Below, one piece after another: positions 38,351 to 51,771 of a stretch of 64,000 bases of DNA. The notes beneath the pieces are model-generated. The model was not told the origin of the DNA. It did not search any database and worked only from the letters and a program-made list of their open reading frames with translations. A program made the translations under genes and the position numbers. Source of the DNA: Rhabditophanes sp. KR3021 (lineage: Eukaryota; Nematoda; Chromadorea; Rhabditida; Alloionematidae); assembly GCA_963281155.1 (NCBI GenBank), contig CAUJLY010000006.1, positions 8,246,001 to 8,310,000 of the forward strand, in the 5' to 3' direction. Within the stretch, counting starts at the first letter, position 1. Each line of letters opens with the position of its first letter.

Positions 38351-38742
38351 ACATATAAATTAATCTTTATACCATGTAATTTTTGGTTAATTTGTTGTAA
38401 TCGTAAAATTTTATTAGATTGGATAATAAAGCAATACATTACTTTTACTTAGTATCTTTTGTATGTACGTGTATACTTGTAGTTAGTATACTAATATGCA
38501 AGATATAATATCTGATTTATGGTTCAGTAATACAAAAAATTGAAACAAAAATATATTGGCGAGGCACTATTGTGTAAATGTACAAACAAATATAATAGAA
38601 GTATAATAGAGTTGTGAGTATTTAGCCATTTAACGATAATAATCATTTAATAAAGTGAATTAGTGATGTATATGAAGTTGAATGTCATTTATAAATATGT
38701 GCTGGAAATGTCAAGAACGATTAAAGTCATTTTGATTTCCAC
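38351..38742. other. Region between transposon and phafin gene
   Basis: Contains the right ACAT duplication and the presumed 3' UTR of the phafin gene. Nothing else is evident. Confidence 0.5.
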
Positions 38743-39721
38743 TCATTTGTGCTCATAGAAGGTTGGAGCTTCATATTCGGTTGTCTCAAGGCTATGTGAT
38801 CCTACTTCTTTTGTTGGTGTGGTTGGAGTGATGTTAACGTAATTATGACGAGAAACTGATGTAGATGGTTCGCCTGTCAAGGAATCATCTTCATCGTCGC
38901 TTGAATCTGATAGTGGGGTGTCTTTAAGAGAAGCTTTTGGAATATGTCCTGGCTTGTGGTAGCCATGAGGATGGCTGGCACCTTTTGGTGGACATGGTCT
39001 GTTGTTGGACAAATTGTCAAAACATTTGTCACAAACGCGAACTGGATTTCTGCTAATATTTTGAAGAACATATTTGCGGGAAGAACATTTGCTGCAAACA
39101 ACTTGGCCACATGCTCGACAGTGATGTCTTCTGTTAACTAGGGAAAATATTGTTTTGTTGCATTCCATACAAATGGTTGCTTCACCGTCAGGAACCCATA
39201 CTGCGGCGAATTCAGATGTAGGTTTGCGGCCACATTGTTGATGCAAAACCATAACACACCTATGAATGTGTGAAATCCAGGCATTCTTTTCAGTTGGCGT
39301 GGCAGCATACACTGCAAAAGATTTGTTTGGCGTTCTGATCACCCAACCGTTTCGGGTTTCTCCTTCGTCTCTTATATCAACTAACAAAACTGACTCTAAT
39401 GGTATGATATGTTGTTTATTGCATCTTTTTTTGTTTATCAAAATGCTCCCATAAACTAAGATATCGTTAAACAAGAAGAATTGCCTTGGCTTTGGCTTTT
39501 TACGACACATTTTAATCAAAATTCCTTCTCCGATCATCACACGGCCCGGGTTTGTTAATTTCTGCCCAGAACTACCGAAAACAGCCTCCGCATTAGCAAT
39601 TCTCCGAGCATTTGCTTCGGTGTCACCTGAAATAATTATGCAGAGTAAGTAAATATGTATATGAGATGTAATCAAGAAATTATTTAAAATATTGGAAAAA
39701 CTTACGCAAACTATCAGCCAT
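38743..39721 (-). CDS. PLEKHF2: Phafin, PH and FYVE domain endosomal protein
   Basis: Two exons, 39721-39706 and 39626-38743, give 299 aa. It binds PtdIns3P on early endosomes and acts in endosome fusion and autophagy. The tiny first exon encodes MADSL and one base. The joined N-terminus MADSLRDTEANARRIANAEA aligns with vertebrate phafin. The PH domain covers about 35-135 and includes RQFFLFNDILVYG and SFAVYAATPTEK. The FYVE finger covers about 150-215, with WVPD, RRHHCRACG and eight zinc-ligand Cys/His residues. The C-terminal 80 residues are Ser/Asp-rich and about 50 residues longer than in human PLEKHF2. Both PLEKHF1 and PLEKHF2 are possible orthologues; the acidic tail favours PLEKHF2. 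A TATA-like box lies 93 bp upstream. Confidence 0.93.
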
Positions 39722-40540
39722 GCTATTTTTTGACAATATGTACGTAATATTATGTTAAAAGTTAGACGTTTAACTAGTTAATAAAAAGTTACCACCACCA
39801 ATCCTAAAATAAAGTATTTATACGCACAGCTTAATAAAATATATCAATTGAAATGATGAATCGTGTGAGTCATGAAATTATTATTTTGATATTGATCGCA
39901 GCTAGAAACTTGGTTCATAAAACGAATAAACATGACGATGGTTAGAGAAAGAGCTTGATTTAAAAATTATTAAAATGGCCACATCATGAACACACAAATA
40001 AATAATATCTACACACAATAGTGGTTGTGTGTTTTACCAAAAAACAATAGGATGGTAGTGTAGTACAGAAACAAAATTGGATATTATATGCTACACATTA
40101 TTTGTTGAACAAAAATGATATAAATATAGATAGACTGCCTAATGAGTGATTTCGGTTGTAATGAATAAAAGAACGATAGTGATGTGCTTCTGTTGATTGT
40201 GCGCAAGCCCAAACTAACTTGAACTATTACCAACAAATATAATCAAACCATCTAAACACCACCACCTTGTCAAACCTATTTGAGTCATTCCTGCACTCAT
40301 GACAATTTTAATAAGAGAACATCGCCGCTTTGTTTCAATAGAACATACATACGAATAAATGTAGTGTATATATAAATTTACAATAATAATGTAATAGGTC
40401 AGTGCAAAGTCTTGTAACGAACATTGGAATATTATTGGCTTTGATTTTGCCTATTTACAGGACACTTTAGCAGTCGTAGCTTCTAGTCGATTGTTTATTA
40501 TTTATGTGAAGTCAATAACCAGCCAATGACACAATAAAAA
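39722..40540. other. Divergent promoter region between phafin and TMEM185
   Basis: About 820 bp separates two genes transcribed away from each other, so both promoters should lie here. Apart from the phafin TATA-like box I see no defined element. Confidence 0.55.
39814..39822 (-). promoter_or_regulatory. TATA-like box of the phafin gene
   Basis: On the minus strand GTATAAATAC lies 93 bp before the start codon, a distance that leaves room for a 5' UTR of about 60 nt. Tentative. Confidence 0.35.
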
Positions 40541-41738
40541 ATGTCTCTAGGCATTTGCAATGGTATTCAATCATGTAATGTATCGTAAGTATATATTGCT
40601 ATTTATACCTATACTCATCATTTTTTGTAGGAAAGTGTTACTATACCTTCTTTTTTGCTTGTTCTTTCTGTCACTAGCACTGCAATTAGATGAATCAATC
40701 AAAATTTCCTATTTTGTAGTCTTCTTGCCACTCTTTACATTCGAAATGTTTGTGTTCATGAATTTTCTGGCCAGCTCATCAATATACTTTATTACATATC
40801 CATCCGCTTCAGAATCAGTCTTCAAAAAAGATTTTATTCTAATCTTATTCAACACCGTGGAACACATATTTATAAGTGGATTTGAGTTACTTGTTTACTT
40901 CAAATTACAAGATATTCCGGAACCATGGGAACCAAATACGTGGTTAATTACATTTACACCTTTGTTTATATTGGGATTCATTTCTGTTTTAGTTATGTTT
41001 TGGTGTATGCAAAATAACAAAAATATTGAAGCAGAGTTATTTTGCGTTGTTAACTTTATACAAATCTTAGTCATTGCCCTCAAATTGAATGAAAACATAA
41101 GCTGGAGCTGGATGGCTACATTTACTCCTTCGTGGATTTTACTGATAATGGTGGCATTGTTTGCCATTTATTTTATCATCGTCTCAGCTCTAAAAATATT
41201 AAGGGGCACAGACAATCCCCATGCCCAGAGAGAGCTCATTTTTGCAGCTCTTTTTAATATGATTGTGACGATTCCAGTCTTTACATTCTTGTTTTTATTA
41301 TCTATCAAACTAGACATGGACGATTGGATTGAAATGGCCTATAAAAGAAAATTACGTTATAGACTCATTTTTACACCTTTGCTGATCTCATTATGTTATC
41401 TCACATTTTGTGCATTGGGCCCAATTGATAACACTTTTTGGTGGTTTTCCTTTCCAAGATCATTTAGAGCACACTGCTTTGAAACATTTCCCTTTCTAAA
41501 AATTTATGGAAATGTCAATATACGGTTTAACAACAACTCTCAGCACTTATCAGAAGGTGATGAACCTGAAAATATTGAATCAGGAAGAAATGATGTTTAT
41601 GAAGATTCCACATATCCTGAAGAAGCTCAATCGTTCATCAAGGCAAACAGGAAGGAAGAAGGCAGACAAAGCATTCCATTATTAGAAAAAGATAGTAGTT
41701 TAGGTATCGTTTTTTGTTCAGTCTATAATGTTGATTAA
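40541..41738 (+). CDS. TMEM185: TMEM185-family multipass membrane protein
   Basis: Two exons, 40541-40584 and 40631-41738, give 383 aa. The family is conserved in animals but its function is poorly known. About eight hydrophobic spans are visible. Family marks include LALQLDESIKISYFVVFLPL, FTPSWILLIM, LDMDD and FWWFSFPRSFRAHCFETFPF. The start matters: an ATG at 40560 opens an uninterrupted frame across the intron. Removing the 46-nt GT-AG intron from the upstream ATG at 40541 instead gives MSLGICNGIQSCNVSKVLLY. That aligns residue for residue in length with the vertebrate N-terminus, so I prefer the spliced start. The C-terminal 60 residues are acidic and polar and not conserved. Confidence 0.88.
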
Positions 41739-42007
41739 TTAAATGTTTCGTATAAAGAGATTAGTATTAAAACAATTTGTCACAACGTTTATTTACTATT
41801 TTATAAACTGATACATGGTAATAATAAACAGCTTTTATAAATATTCATTTCAATCAAACGACGTCGTAGCCTTTTTGCTGAGTTCATTTAAAGGTTTATG
41901 AATAAACTACCGATTAATTACCTTCAATTGCATCTTCATATAGGTATTACATATTTATTATCCGAAAAAAGTATGTGAAATTTAATAAAAATATTTAGTC
42001 GTTATTT

Positions 42008-43048
42008 TCAACCAGTGGTAACAGTATTATTGTTATTATTATTTGCCGGAGCGATTTCTTTGAAGTTACCATTAAAGACAACACAGATTACTTTCTTTGT
42101 GTAGGGATCTTCATTATCTTGCATTTTGATATAAATCAACCAAGCAGCATGGAATTTTGAAATCTCACAACAAAAAAGACGGTCCATAAGTCGTTTAAAT
42201 TGAACTACATCTTCCCAGGTGTAATTTGCAGGATCCATTTGCAAAATGAAAGTCCTTAGAGTTTGTTTGTTGATTCTTTTAAAGATAAGTTCACAAAAAT
42301 CACTCAAAGCATTAACTTCTATGTGTTCGAGGCAGAAAAACTCGAGAGTTTTGAGTTTATTGGCATTTAAGAATATATTCCACACTTCAGGGTCAAAGTT
42401 GTTTTCCACTGTGTGCGAGATAATGTTCAATTTTTTGAGAGGGGTTACTTGAACAGATTTGCAACTATCATTCATAACAAGTTTTTCAAAGGGAATGAGA
42501 GTCCTGAGCTCTAGATGGTGTGCTTTTTTTGAAGAAGCATTCCACATTCGTTCAAATTCCTCAAAGCATGGTTCAATTGACTCATACACAAATTCTATTC
42601 TTTCAACCGGAAAAGATATTCTTTCCATGTGTTCTTGTAATTCCCACAAAAAGTTGCTAAATTCAAAAACTCTGATATTAAACGTTCTGGTAAAAAAGCT
42701 AAAGCGTAATTTTCTAAAGTTTACGAAAAAGTGCTCCCGATCGGTAAACTAAAAAGGTATTAAATATTGATAGTAAATATCATCCCTTACTGTTATTTTC
42801 TTTTTTCTTAAGGTATTTGATCGATCGTATGTCTCTAAAACACCCTCAATTGCTACTTGGTTGTTGTATTCAGAAGTAGTCAAGTTGAATTGATGAACAT
42901 TAATACCAAGCATTCGACGTTCGCTGTGTTTCAGTAAACCGGCAAATTTACGGCATGCCAAAGCAACATTAAGCCGTTCCAATGGCGGTATATAGGCAAA
43001 AACTGTGTCAAGCAATTCATTAGGTAGATTTTCAAAATGATTTATCAT
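42008..43048 (-). CDS. F-box protein
   Basis: Two exons, 43048-42791 and 42748-42008, give 332 aa. The N-terminal F-box (residues 5-40) reads FENLPNELLDTVFAYIPP then LERLNVALACRKF, so the protein likely recruits a substrate to an SCF ubiquitin ligase through Skp1. The rest lacks obvious LRR or WD40 repeats, though Leu-rich stretches around 210-290 could be degenerate LRRs. It ends with a short Asn run. The intron is 42 nt, phase 0, with donor GTAAGG. The substrate is unknown. It converges with TMEM185, with 270 bp between stops. Confidence 0.8.
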
Positions 43049-44122
43049 ATTTGAATTAATATTGGAGATAAATGAATGTGTTGAATGAAACTAAAATAAA
43101 GTATCTTTAGTTTGCATATCTATAATAGACCTATGTGTCTGTTCGAATAATGTGCCACAACGTTTTGTTTTATTATAAGTTAGAGAAAGAGAACTATTTC
43201 CAATTGAGAGTGCTATGCTTCTCCAAACGCTCAATAGATTACAAAACCATTTGCCGAAGAATTCCTTTAATTTTTGATACCATATTGATTTCATCTTTTA
43301 TTTTAAGCAATTCTTAACTGATAGTTGATTGCAAAAAATGTTTAAAAGCCTTTACATTGCATCTTTTTGACATCCAATTGTACACAAACAATACAAAATT
43401 ATTTTAATAGTTTTATTATAAATTCAAATTAAAAGAAGGACGAGTATATAATTTTTAGATAATACTACATCAAATTAATAATATTAATCTCAGACCAAAA
43501 AAGATGAGTTGTTAAGGATACTTTTCAAAATTATGCACAAGCTTGTATATTCTAGAAAGAATACAGCAAGTAAAAAGGAAGGATATACCTTACATCTATG
43601 TTAACTGTTATTATAAATCTTGTATGGTTATATGATATTTGAGCATGGATATATATAATAATAGCATTAAAGACGCGATCAAGCAAAGTAAACAAAGTGA
43701 AAAACAACAATAATAAAACAATCTTTTGAGGGTAAAAAGATTGGTGTATATATAGACTTTGGCTAGAATATAGGATAAATGAGGAGATGATTTAATGCTT
43801 TGGTGGTGATAGTTTGTTAAAAGGATGATTATAACCGGTAGTAAATCATAATTTTGCAACTAAGCTCAAAAAGTTTCAGCTCAAAGCAAATAGAAAGAGA
43901 CAATTAAAATGTAGATGCAAGAACAGAATAGATAAGAAGGTATATAAATAAGTTTGAAAGTGAGAGAGCAGGACGGAGTGGTTGAAGTCAAAATTGAGTA
44001 AAATTATATTTAAATACTGCTTCTTGATATAACAAAACTCTACACTCATAACCTAATATTAAATCTATTCAACCTTAATTTGCGATAAAGTAATGAAGTT
44101 TATTTAGTTTTTTGTCTGTTAT
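43049..44122. other. Intergenic region, F-box upstream and neuroglian 3' UTR
   Basis: Both neighbours lie on the minus strand. The frames at 43091-43294 (-) and 43611-43859 (-) have no support. I see no element. Confidence 0.55.
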
Positions 44123-47100
44123 TTAGCGATCAGTATTTGGTCCTAATGGCTTGGTGGGAACATATTGACCGATAAAAGATCCATCTTCAGTGAATCTGCC
44201 AGGATCTCCATCGCCATATTCTGCCATTGAGTCTGTTTCTGATCCTGTCTGGCTATGTCCAGCTAAAGATCTAGCTTCTTCATTTGCATTATCATATTCG
44301 CCAAAGTTGCGGTCTTTTGCCAACATTGGTTCTCTACCTTGTAATCTTTCCTTTTCAGAAACGGGATATTTGGCTCCACGATGACGAGCAACCATACAAA
44401 CGATGCACAAAAGAATAAGAAGCAGCAAAATAATTAGAACAATCAAAATAATCCACCAAATTCTGCCATATCTATGTGAGGTTCCAGCAGTCTTGATGTG
44501 ATGTACTCTAGAGGGTGTTTCCTTAATTGAGCCATCTTCATCTCTATATTGGGCAACGACTTGCACATCATATGTAGTTCCTGGTTCCAATCCTGGAATA
44601 TGTCCTTCCAAGGAATCGGAATCACTTTCAATCTCATTCCAATCATCGTTTCCTTTCTCGCGGTACTTGATTATATGATCGTTTCCAACAGGCCTCTTTG
44701 TAGCATCATCAAATGATCCAGGAACGAAAGTCAAATTGATGTTATCATTGCCAACATTAACATTAGCCAAAAGAGGAGTCTCCGGTTCCACTAAAACATA
44801 GTTGAATGAAATAAATGCAAAAATAAATAATACAATTTTGTTCATCATCACCACTTTGATAGAATATAGAATAAATAATGTTTACGTTCTAAATTGCAAA
44901 AAGGACTACTATCACTTTGGACGGTACAGATGTGTCACCTAATTGTTAATATTCATTTATAAATTATATAAATAAATATATTATTTTATTATAAAACATA
45001 CTTGAGTACCCATTAAAGAGGATTGCCCTACTTAATTATCTTTACTACTAATACACAACCAACAAATTCATTCGACTAATGCAAATCTCTCTTTTGCTAA
45101 ACAAAATACGTGTGTGTGAATTAGCAAAGGGTTAAATTAAATTAATGCATTAATAACATATGTACCCACTCAATCTATTATATTTATAATATACTTGTGT
45201 TATCCTTATTCTTATTAAATTATAACAATATGGGTCTACTGGTATAAAACTTACATCCTGCTGCAATATTCTTAGATAGCGTTGTGGCGTCGGCTGAGTT
45301 TGGTGGTCCTTCTCCTGTTTTGGTGTAAGCGAATACTTTGAAGCGGTATTTTGTATCGTGATTAAGATGTGTTAGTCTAGTTTCTGTTTCGTGAGCTGAA
45401 ACTTCCTTTTGTATGTTGCATTCAGAAGCCTTCTGGGATCTCTCTTCGATTGGACAATCGTGGACTGTGTAATGAGTAAGTTTTCCATGGGTGTGCTTTG
45501 GTCTATCCCATCTAACTACAACTACAGCTTTTTCGCCTGGAGATCTGTTATTTAATGGATAAGCCCCTAAGTTTCGTACGGGCGTTGGTACACCTTCAGA
45601 TGTTCTGAATGAGACTACTTCTGACGGAGTTCCAGAATTCTGCCCGTTCAAAACTGCGATTTGGGCATAATTAACAGAATTTGGACGAAGGCCGTGGACT
45701 GTTCCAAATGAGACATCCTTAGAAAAAACTACAACTTTTTTCTTATTAGGAATTGTGGAGGATTGTTCGGTTTCGGCATGGCGTCTAGCACGAAGTCTAT
45801 TCTCAATTCTCTCGTCGGGACCATCTTCCTTATCATCATCTTCAGTTGAATAACCGTCGTCAGTCTCTTCATCGTTGTACCAGAAAGTTACTTGGTAGCC
45901 AGTGAAGTTCCCAGAGACAGCCGAAGCTTCAACGGGATCCCATGAAAAATCGGCAGTAGTTGAGCCAGCACGTAAGAATTTAAAGTTAGCTGGAGTTACT
46001 CCCGGATCGCCTTCGCCAGTTCTTCCTTCGAATGTTTCAGGAGAAACAATGGCTGAGCCCAATTCGTTTTTAGCAATTACTTGGACTTCATACATTTCAA
46101 ATGGCATGTCTTTGTCGAACTCAAGTGTGTATTTGCTAGCAAAAGGATCACTAATGTCAACACTTTTCCATGGTCCACCTGACTTTGGTCTAGTTTGGAC
46201 TTCATAGCCAAAATGTGGGCCATTCCATTCCTCTCTTGGCATTGGATTCCAATGAACAATCAAATTGTCGGGCTGTGATCCTTGAACTTTGACTCCAGTT
46301 GGATTCCTTGATGGTGGTTTGGAGGAGGTTTCACAGGAGCCTTTGACACTAGTTGGGGCACTGTCTCCCACAGTATTACGAGCGATTACTCTAAACACAT
46401 AACGACCATATGGCTTTAGGTCAATTGTGGCAGAAGCCTTGATTTTTCTTGAGCCATCATCTATATGTTCGTGTTGTTCGGCAAAAACTGGAACAGGGTG
46501 TAGACGCCAAGCTGTGTTATCCACTTCCGGGTCTGGTAAATATTGAATCCAAAATTCTTTGACGGGAGAGATGACATTGGCTTCTTCCATATGCTCAAAG
46601 TTTACTTTAACCGTATAATCTTTCGCAACGCAGTCGCTTGTATAGGCACCATGGACAATATTTGGAACATCTTGAATTGTAATTTTTACAGTTTTAGAGG
46701 CAGTATCGAGCTTTGTCTTGGCATTGCAAGTATATTCGGCCGAATCATATTGGGATGGGTTGTGGATATGTAAAGTATTGTCGTCATCAATTTCATAAAC
46801 ACCGCTGTCGATGCGATCCTGATCAATTGGCTTCCCATTGACTAACCATTCGTAGTTGATTTCAAGGCGGTCATCATGATTGGCATTACATTCAAGACTC
46901 AACTTTTCTCCGGCGACGTGGATAAGTGTTGGTTCTTCGAAGGTTGCAAGGTGAGTTGGCTTTCTAACGGATATTTTGGTCTTTCCGTGAGCTGTACCAT
47001 ACTTATTTTTTCCAAGGCAATTGTATTCGCCTTCAGTATCCTCCTCTACATTGGAAATGATCAGCTTTCCTACACCATTTGAATCAACAGGAATAACTTG

Positions 47101-50100
47101 ATGTATGATTCCCATCAAATTTGGGCTTTCCCAAGTGATATTAGCTATTGGGGAGGCAAAAAACTTGCAAGAAAGTTCTAATTGCTTCCCTTCTACAGCT
47201 TCCACTTCACCAGAATCTTCAAGCAATTGCGGTTTAAATGCAAGTAAGTTAAGGTAAAAGTTAGTCCAAAGATATCCATGTTTGTTTTCGGCTTTGCATT
47301 GGTAGACGGCATTGTCTCCGGTTCCGTGAATTCCTTTCTTGACATCTCTGATTGTCAATTTGGATCCAACAATGTCCCATTTTTCTCCGGACTTTGGCTT
47401 ATCCATTTTAACTCCATTTTTGAAGAATGTTATACTTGGGGACGGTTTTCCACTCGTTCTACAATCGAAATGTACTGTTTCACCCTCACTTGTATTTGTG
47501 TTTGCTGGGGGTTGGTCAGGCCAGTAAGGGGCAGCTGCAAAGGGAATGTTTAAATATTTACTTGAGACATTAGCTTTTACTTACCTTCAACTACAACATT
47601 AAAACTTCTGTCAATATCACTGTGCGCTGGAAATTTGCAATCATATTTGCCAGCTTTGCCCGTAGTAACATTGAAGACGAGAGTTTTTCCATAAGATTCA
47701 AACAAAAAGCCATCATAATTGTCTTCTGAGATTAGTGCTCCGTTATGGAACCATGTCGGTTTGGGTTCCGGACTAAAAAAGACGTATTAATAAGAGATAT
47801 CCTATTTCATCCAGTAAACTTACTATCCTGAGAAAAAGCAGTGTAGTTTATGAGTGTTTCCGTTTAGAGCAATTGGAGAGCTTTGATTGACATACTGTTC
47901 GGCTGGTGGAACATTAGATGACACTGAAAAGGATAGAGATGCATAATTTGTTTTTCAATTATTTGAAGCATAATAAATGATGGTCAGAGGGTAAAATACT
48001 ACACTGAACTGCTATTCAAACTTACAACTTCTTCTTCTGTTTGTCGTGACTTGTAATGAGAATTGACTTCCAAATTTGTAGTCCTTTAACTTGGTGTTTT
48101 CGGCAGTACATGTGTAATATCGGTTCGGCTTAAAATCAGTTTCTTTGACGTAATGGAAAAAAATGGTACCCTAATAAAACATACCTCGATTATTGAAAGA
48201 AGAAGAATGGCAAAAATATTTTTAGATATATCAATTAACATTGATACCACTTTTTTGATTAATATGTAGCCTAATAATATTGATAAAATAACACAGCCTT
48301 TAACCCTTAAAAGTTACTTATGAAATTAAATTGTAACAAAAAAAAGATAGTAGTTAAAGGTGAGTTTAAGGCTTGCGCGATTTAAGTTAACCACAAACAA
48401 ACAATGCAACAAATTACTCCTACAGCATTCTTTCGACACTTTTGATGAAAAGTGAATATATTTAATATATTTATCAAAAGTTGTGTAGTTTACCGACACT
48501 ATTCTGCTTATATAAATAAAGCGGTATATAAAACAGACAATAATGCATGTATATATCAACTTCAGAATTCAAATTATATATAAATATATAGAGAATATTA
48601 TTATATAAACATTATCATCACCATCATCAACAATGATATATGAAATTTAAGACGAAAATTTATATTGAAACGTTAACAAAATTGAGGCGAGTGATCTGTT
48701 TCGATTTAGTGTATATATGATAATTATTGTGCAATTAATCCCATATTACGGGCAAATAATGAGTAAATATTGCCACAACTTTTTGTAACAACAAAGATAG
48801 TAGAAAAGAGATAAGTTGTACTGATGTAAGAAACAGATATATAACGCATAAACTAATATTATTTTAAAAATTAATAATAAGAAGAAATAGTATATAATAG
48901 TGTGCTGATGAAAAAATAAAAGCAAATGAAATGGGAAGAATTACTGGCGAATATATATTTGCAAATATAACTATTTAGTTAGGGACAAGTTTAGCTTTAT
49001 CGAAATTTAGACGGGTTCTTAGTTTGCATATATATTTATTTATATACTAAATAGTTATATAGAGCTTTGCTTGATTGGCACTGCGCTTGCCCTAAAGATA
49101 GCAACTAAAAAATCATACTATTTCTCGTCTATTGTCAAAATTATGGCAAAGAAAGCCGCAAAAAAGAGTTGAATCAAGTTGGGTAGAGTAATATATAGTA
49201 AGTGTTTATGGTAGAGAGGAAACTGTTGCACGTTATAAATGGCACCAACAACTCTACAACAAATATCTTAAAAACCTATTGATAAAGCAATAAAAATAAT
49301 TAGGAACATAATTGACTCGTAATGATCGAAGTGGCTGATAAACACCGCAATGGAGTAAATTGCCATTGTAGTGTCAATTGAATCGAAAAAGTGTTTTACA
49401 TGAATAACCTTTTATTTGTAAGAGGTATCTTATTCTTAGTCAATTATGGAGAAACCCCATTACATTTCCGATTATTTACCTATCATTGTATTAAGTATGT
49501 AGTGTGAGTAGTTGTGGACAAGCAAAAAAAGAGAACTTGGTATTATTAATGCATTTATCAACATTTAATCAAATTTTTTATTCTTAAGTTGCTGAAAATT
49601 ACGTTAACACTCTACTAAACAAGTAAAAGGCAATTTATGTTAAAATGAGAAACACAGTTACTACCAAAGTATTATGTACATAGCGTTACATTTTGTCGTA
49701 AAAAACACGATATCATAGTGCTTTTTAATATAAAGTTGTGCTAGTAGCAAGCAAAAAATTCAGTTTGACTGAGTTGCTGTGGTGACAACAAAAAAATAAA
49801 TATAATTTGCATAGAATAAACCAGCTCAAAGAGACAAAAACTCACGCATTATTTAGTAATATTTTTGTGCTGTCGGAGGGAATACAAAGTTTTGGTTGTT
49901 GTGGGATATCGCGGAAAAAGCGTAACCTTAATCAATAGGGCAATGTCACAGGCCAAAATTGAACTGGTTAAAAGAAATGCCTGAAGCTCTTATTTGTGGT
50001 GATGGTCAAAGAGACTGTTTGCTATTTTGTTGGTACGATTGGAAAGCTGGCAATACATATACTTTTATGCGAGGTTCATATAAACAGACAACCCTGCCAA

Positions 50101-51771
50101 TGAATGTATTTGTATCTTGCAAAATAAGATGATACACTGTCGAACAAACAATAAAATTTAAGTCTTTCGCCTTTTTCATTATTTAAGAGCAAAAAGGAAA
50201 CCGAGAGAGCGATATATATTTAAATTTGTGCCAAGTTTAAGAAGATATATCTCTATTTTGGTTAAGGACAGCAGAATTAAAGTAAACAACGAGTACTAAG
50301 AGAGATATCAAACTAATACGAGACTAATTTAAAGTGGAAAATGAAAAATTGTTGATTGATGTCAGTTAAAAGAATGCTTGATAATTGTTCTTTTTGACAT
50401 TTGCGGAGCATTTTCATTACTCAAAAATTGGATACAATAAAAAATAGTGGGTTGATGTGCAACAAATATCATAATGTTCAGGAAATTGGTGTCAGTCATT
50501 AAATAGTTGCGTGGCTCTACTTTTCCTTTAAACAATTTGGTTTGGCAACCATTTTTATTAAGTCTACCAAATGAAAGGAATCATCTATATCATTTGACTT
50601 GTTCTCAATATTTTATGTTTAATTATTTATACCAAAGCAAAGTATAGATGCTAAGCGTCTTGATGGAACAATATTACATCGTAAGTCGCCGAAATAAGTG
50701 TTTGAATGGAATAAGTATAGCTTAACACTAGGGATATCTATAAATTATTATATCAACTTGCTAACTAATGACTCACTACAAATGTTACGGAATGCATATA
50801 TTACGTACGTAGGGTGGTATGTAAAAAGTGTTAAAATGGGTGTCGCGCCTTGATAAATGACTTTAATGGTTGTAAATTGGTTATTTACGAGTGTCATTTA
50901 TATTTTATCAATAATTCAATTAGACTTGATATTAGTTGTGAATAAATTTGATTTTAAATTAAACTTACATCCTCGTTAGTAGAGATGTGAGAACTATTAA
51001 TGGAGTCAAAGGATCCTTCTTCATCTCCTTTGAATATCCAATAAACACGGGCAGGTGGGTTTGACTCTGGGGGGGTACAATTTCTACTGTACGGTTCTCC
51101 GAGTTCCACTTTAACCACTTCCGCTCTTGCTTTTGGAAAATAATGGATCCCTAAATAGAATAATTAGTTGACTATGCACATTTATATAAAAAGGTTATTT
51201 GATTGAATTTCAAATGAATAGATCAAATCAAAAGCCGCTCTTTTTAAATGCACCCTCATTTAAAACATACACGTTTGGCGAAGGATAATTTTTTCCGATA
51301 GAGCTGTCCCATTGTCGTTCGAGGCCTGGCATTGGTATTCGCCTTCATCTTCGGCAGTCAGTCTAGAAAATACAAAACTTCCATCCGATGGCTTTTGAGC
51401 AATACGGTCTGAGTAGAAATCAAGCAAAAATGGCTTTCCATTTTTTTTCCAGGTGTAGACTGGAGGTGGGTTTCCAACGGCCGAGCATTTCAATGTTCTT
51501 TCTTTAAGATAGTCTAGCATTTCTGAATTTGAAGACACCGTGTTCTCCACAGTGAAATAAATAATAGGGTCATTCAAATCATGTGTTAATCTCGGCGGAG
51601 ACGGAATTGAAGCCCAATCAATTTTCACGAATCCAGATACTGCAAAAAAAATTACAAAACTTGGTTATTTGATTATAGCTTACCTGTCACTGTATAGAGT
51701 GTGGTAAATATTAGAGTTAATACAGTTAAGTCGCGGCACACTCGCCTGAGTATATTAATTATTAAGGCCAT
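44123..51771 (-). CDS. Nrg: Neuroglian/L1CAM-family cell adhesion molecule
   Basis: Eight exons (51771-51684, 51639-51271, 51150-50969, 48170-48026, 47923-47824, 47772-47585, 47534-45255, 44790-44123) give 1339 aa, and every junction keeps phase. It is a neuronal and epithelial homophilic adhesion receptor linked to ankyrin. It has a signal peptide, six Ig domains (Cys pairs such as LKCSAVG/YQCQASN, FDCRTSG/YQCKAEN, LECNANH/YTCNAKT) and five fibronectin III domains. One membrane helix (about 1229-1250) is followed by a 90-residue cytoplasmic tail. The tail carries the ankyrin-binding motif FIGQY (1323-1327), diagnostic of the L1 family. FN3 has an acidic insert with RARR (939-942), a possible furin-type cleavage site. 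A pyrimidine tract plus TTTTTAG lies 12 nt before the ATG, so a 5' UTR intron is likely. One intron is 2.8 kb and another 464 nt; the rest are short. Confidence 0.95.
48171..50968 (-). other. Large 2.8 kb intron of the neuroglian gene
   Basis: It interrupts the Ig2 domain. Other introns in this gene are 44-120 nt, apart from one of 464 nt. The interior is AT-rich. The frame at 48326-48559 (-) has no support, and I see no nested gene or transposon. Confidence 0.7.
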
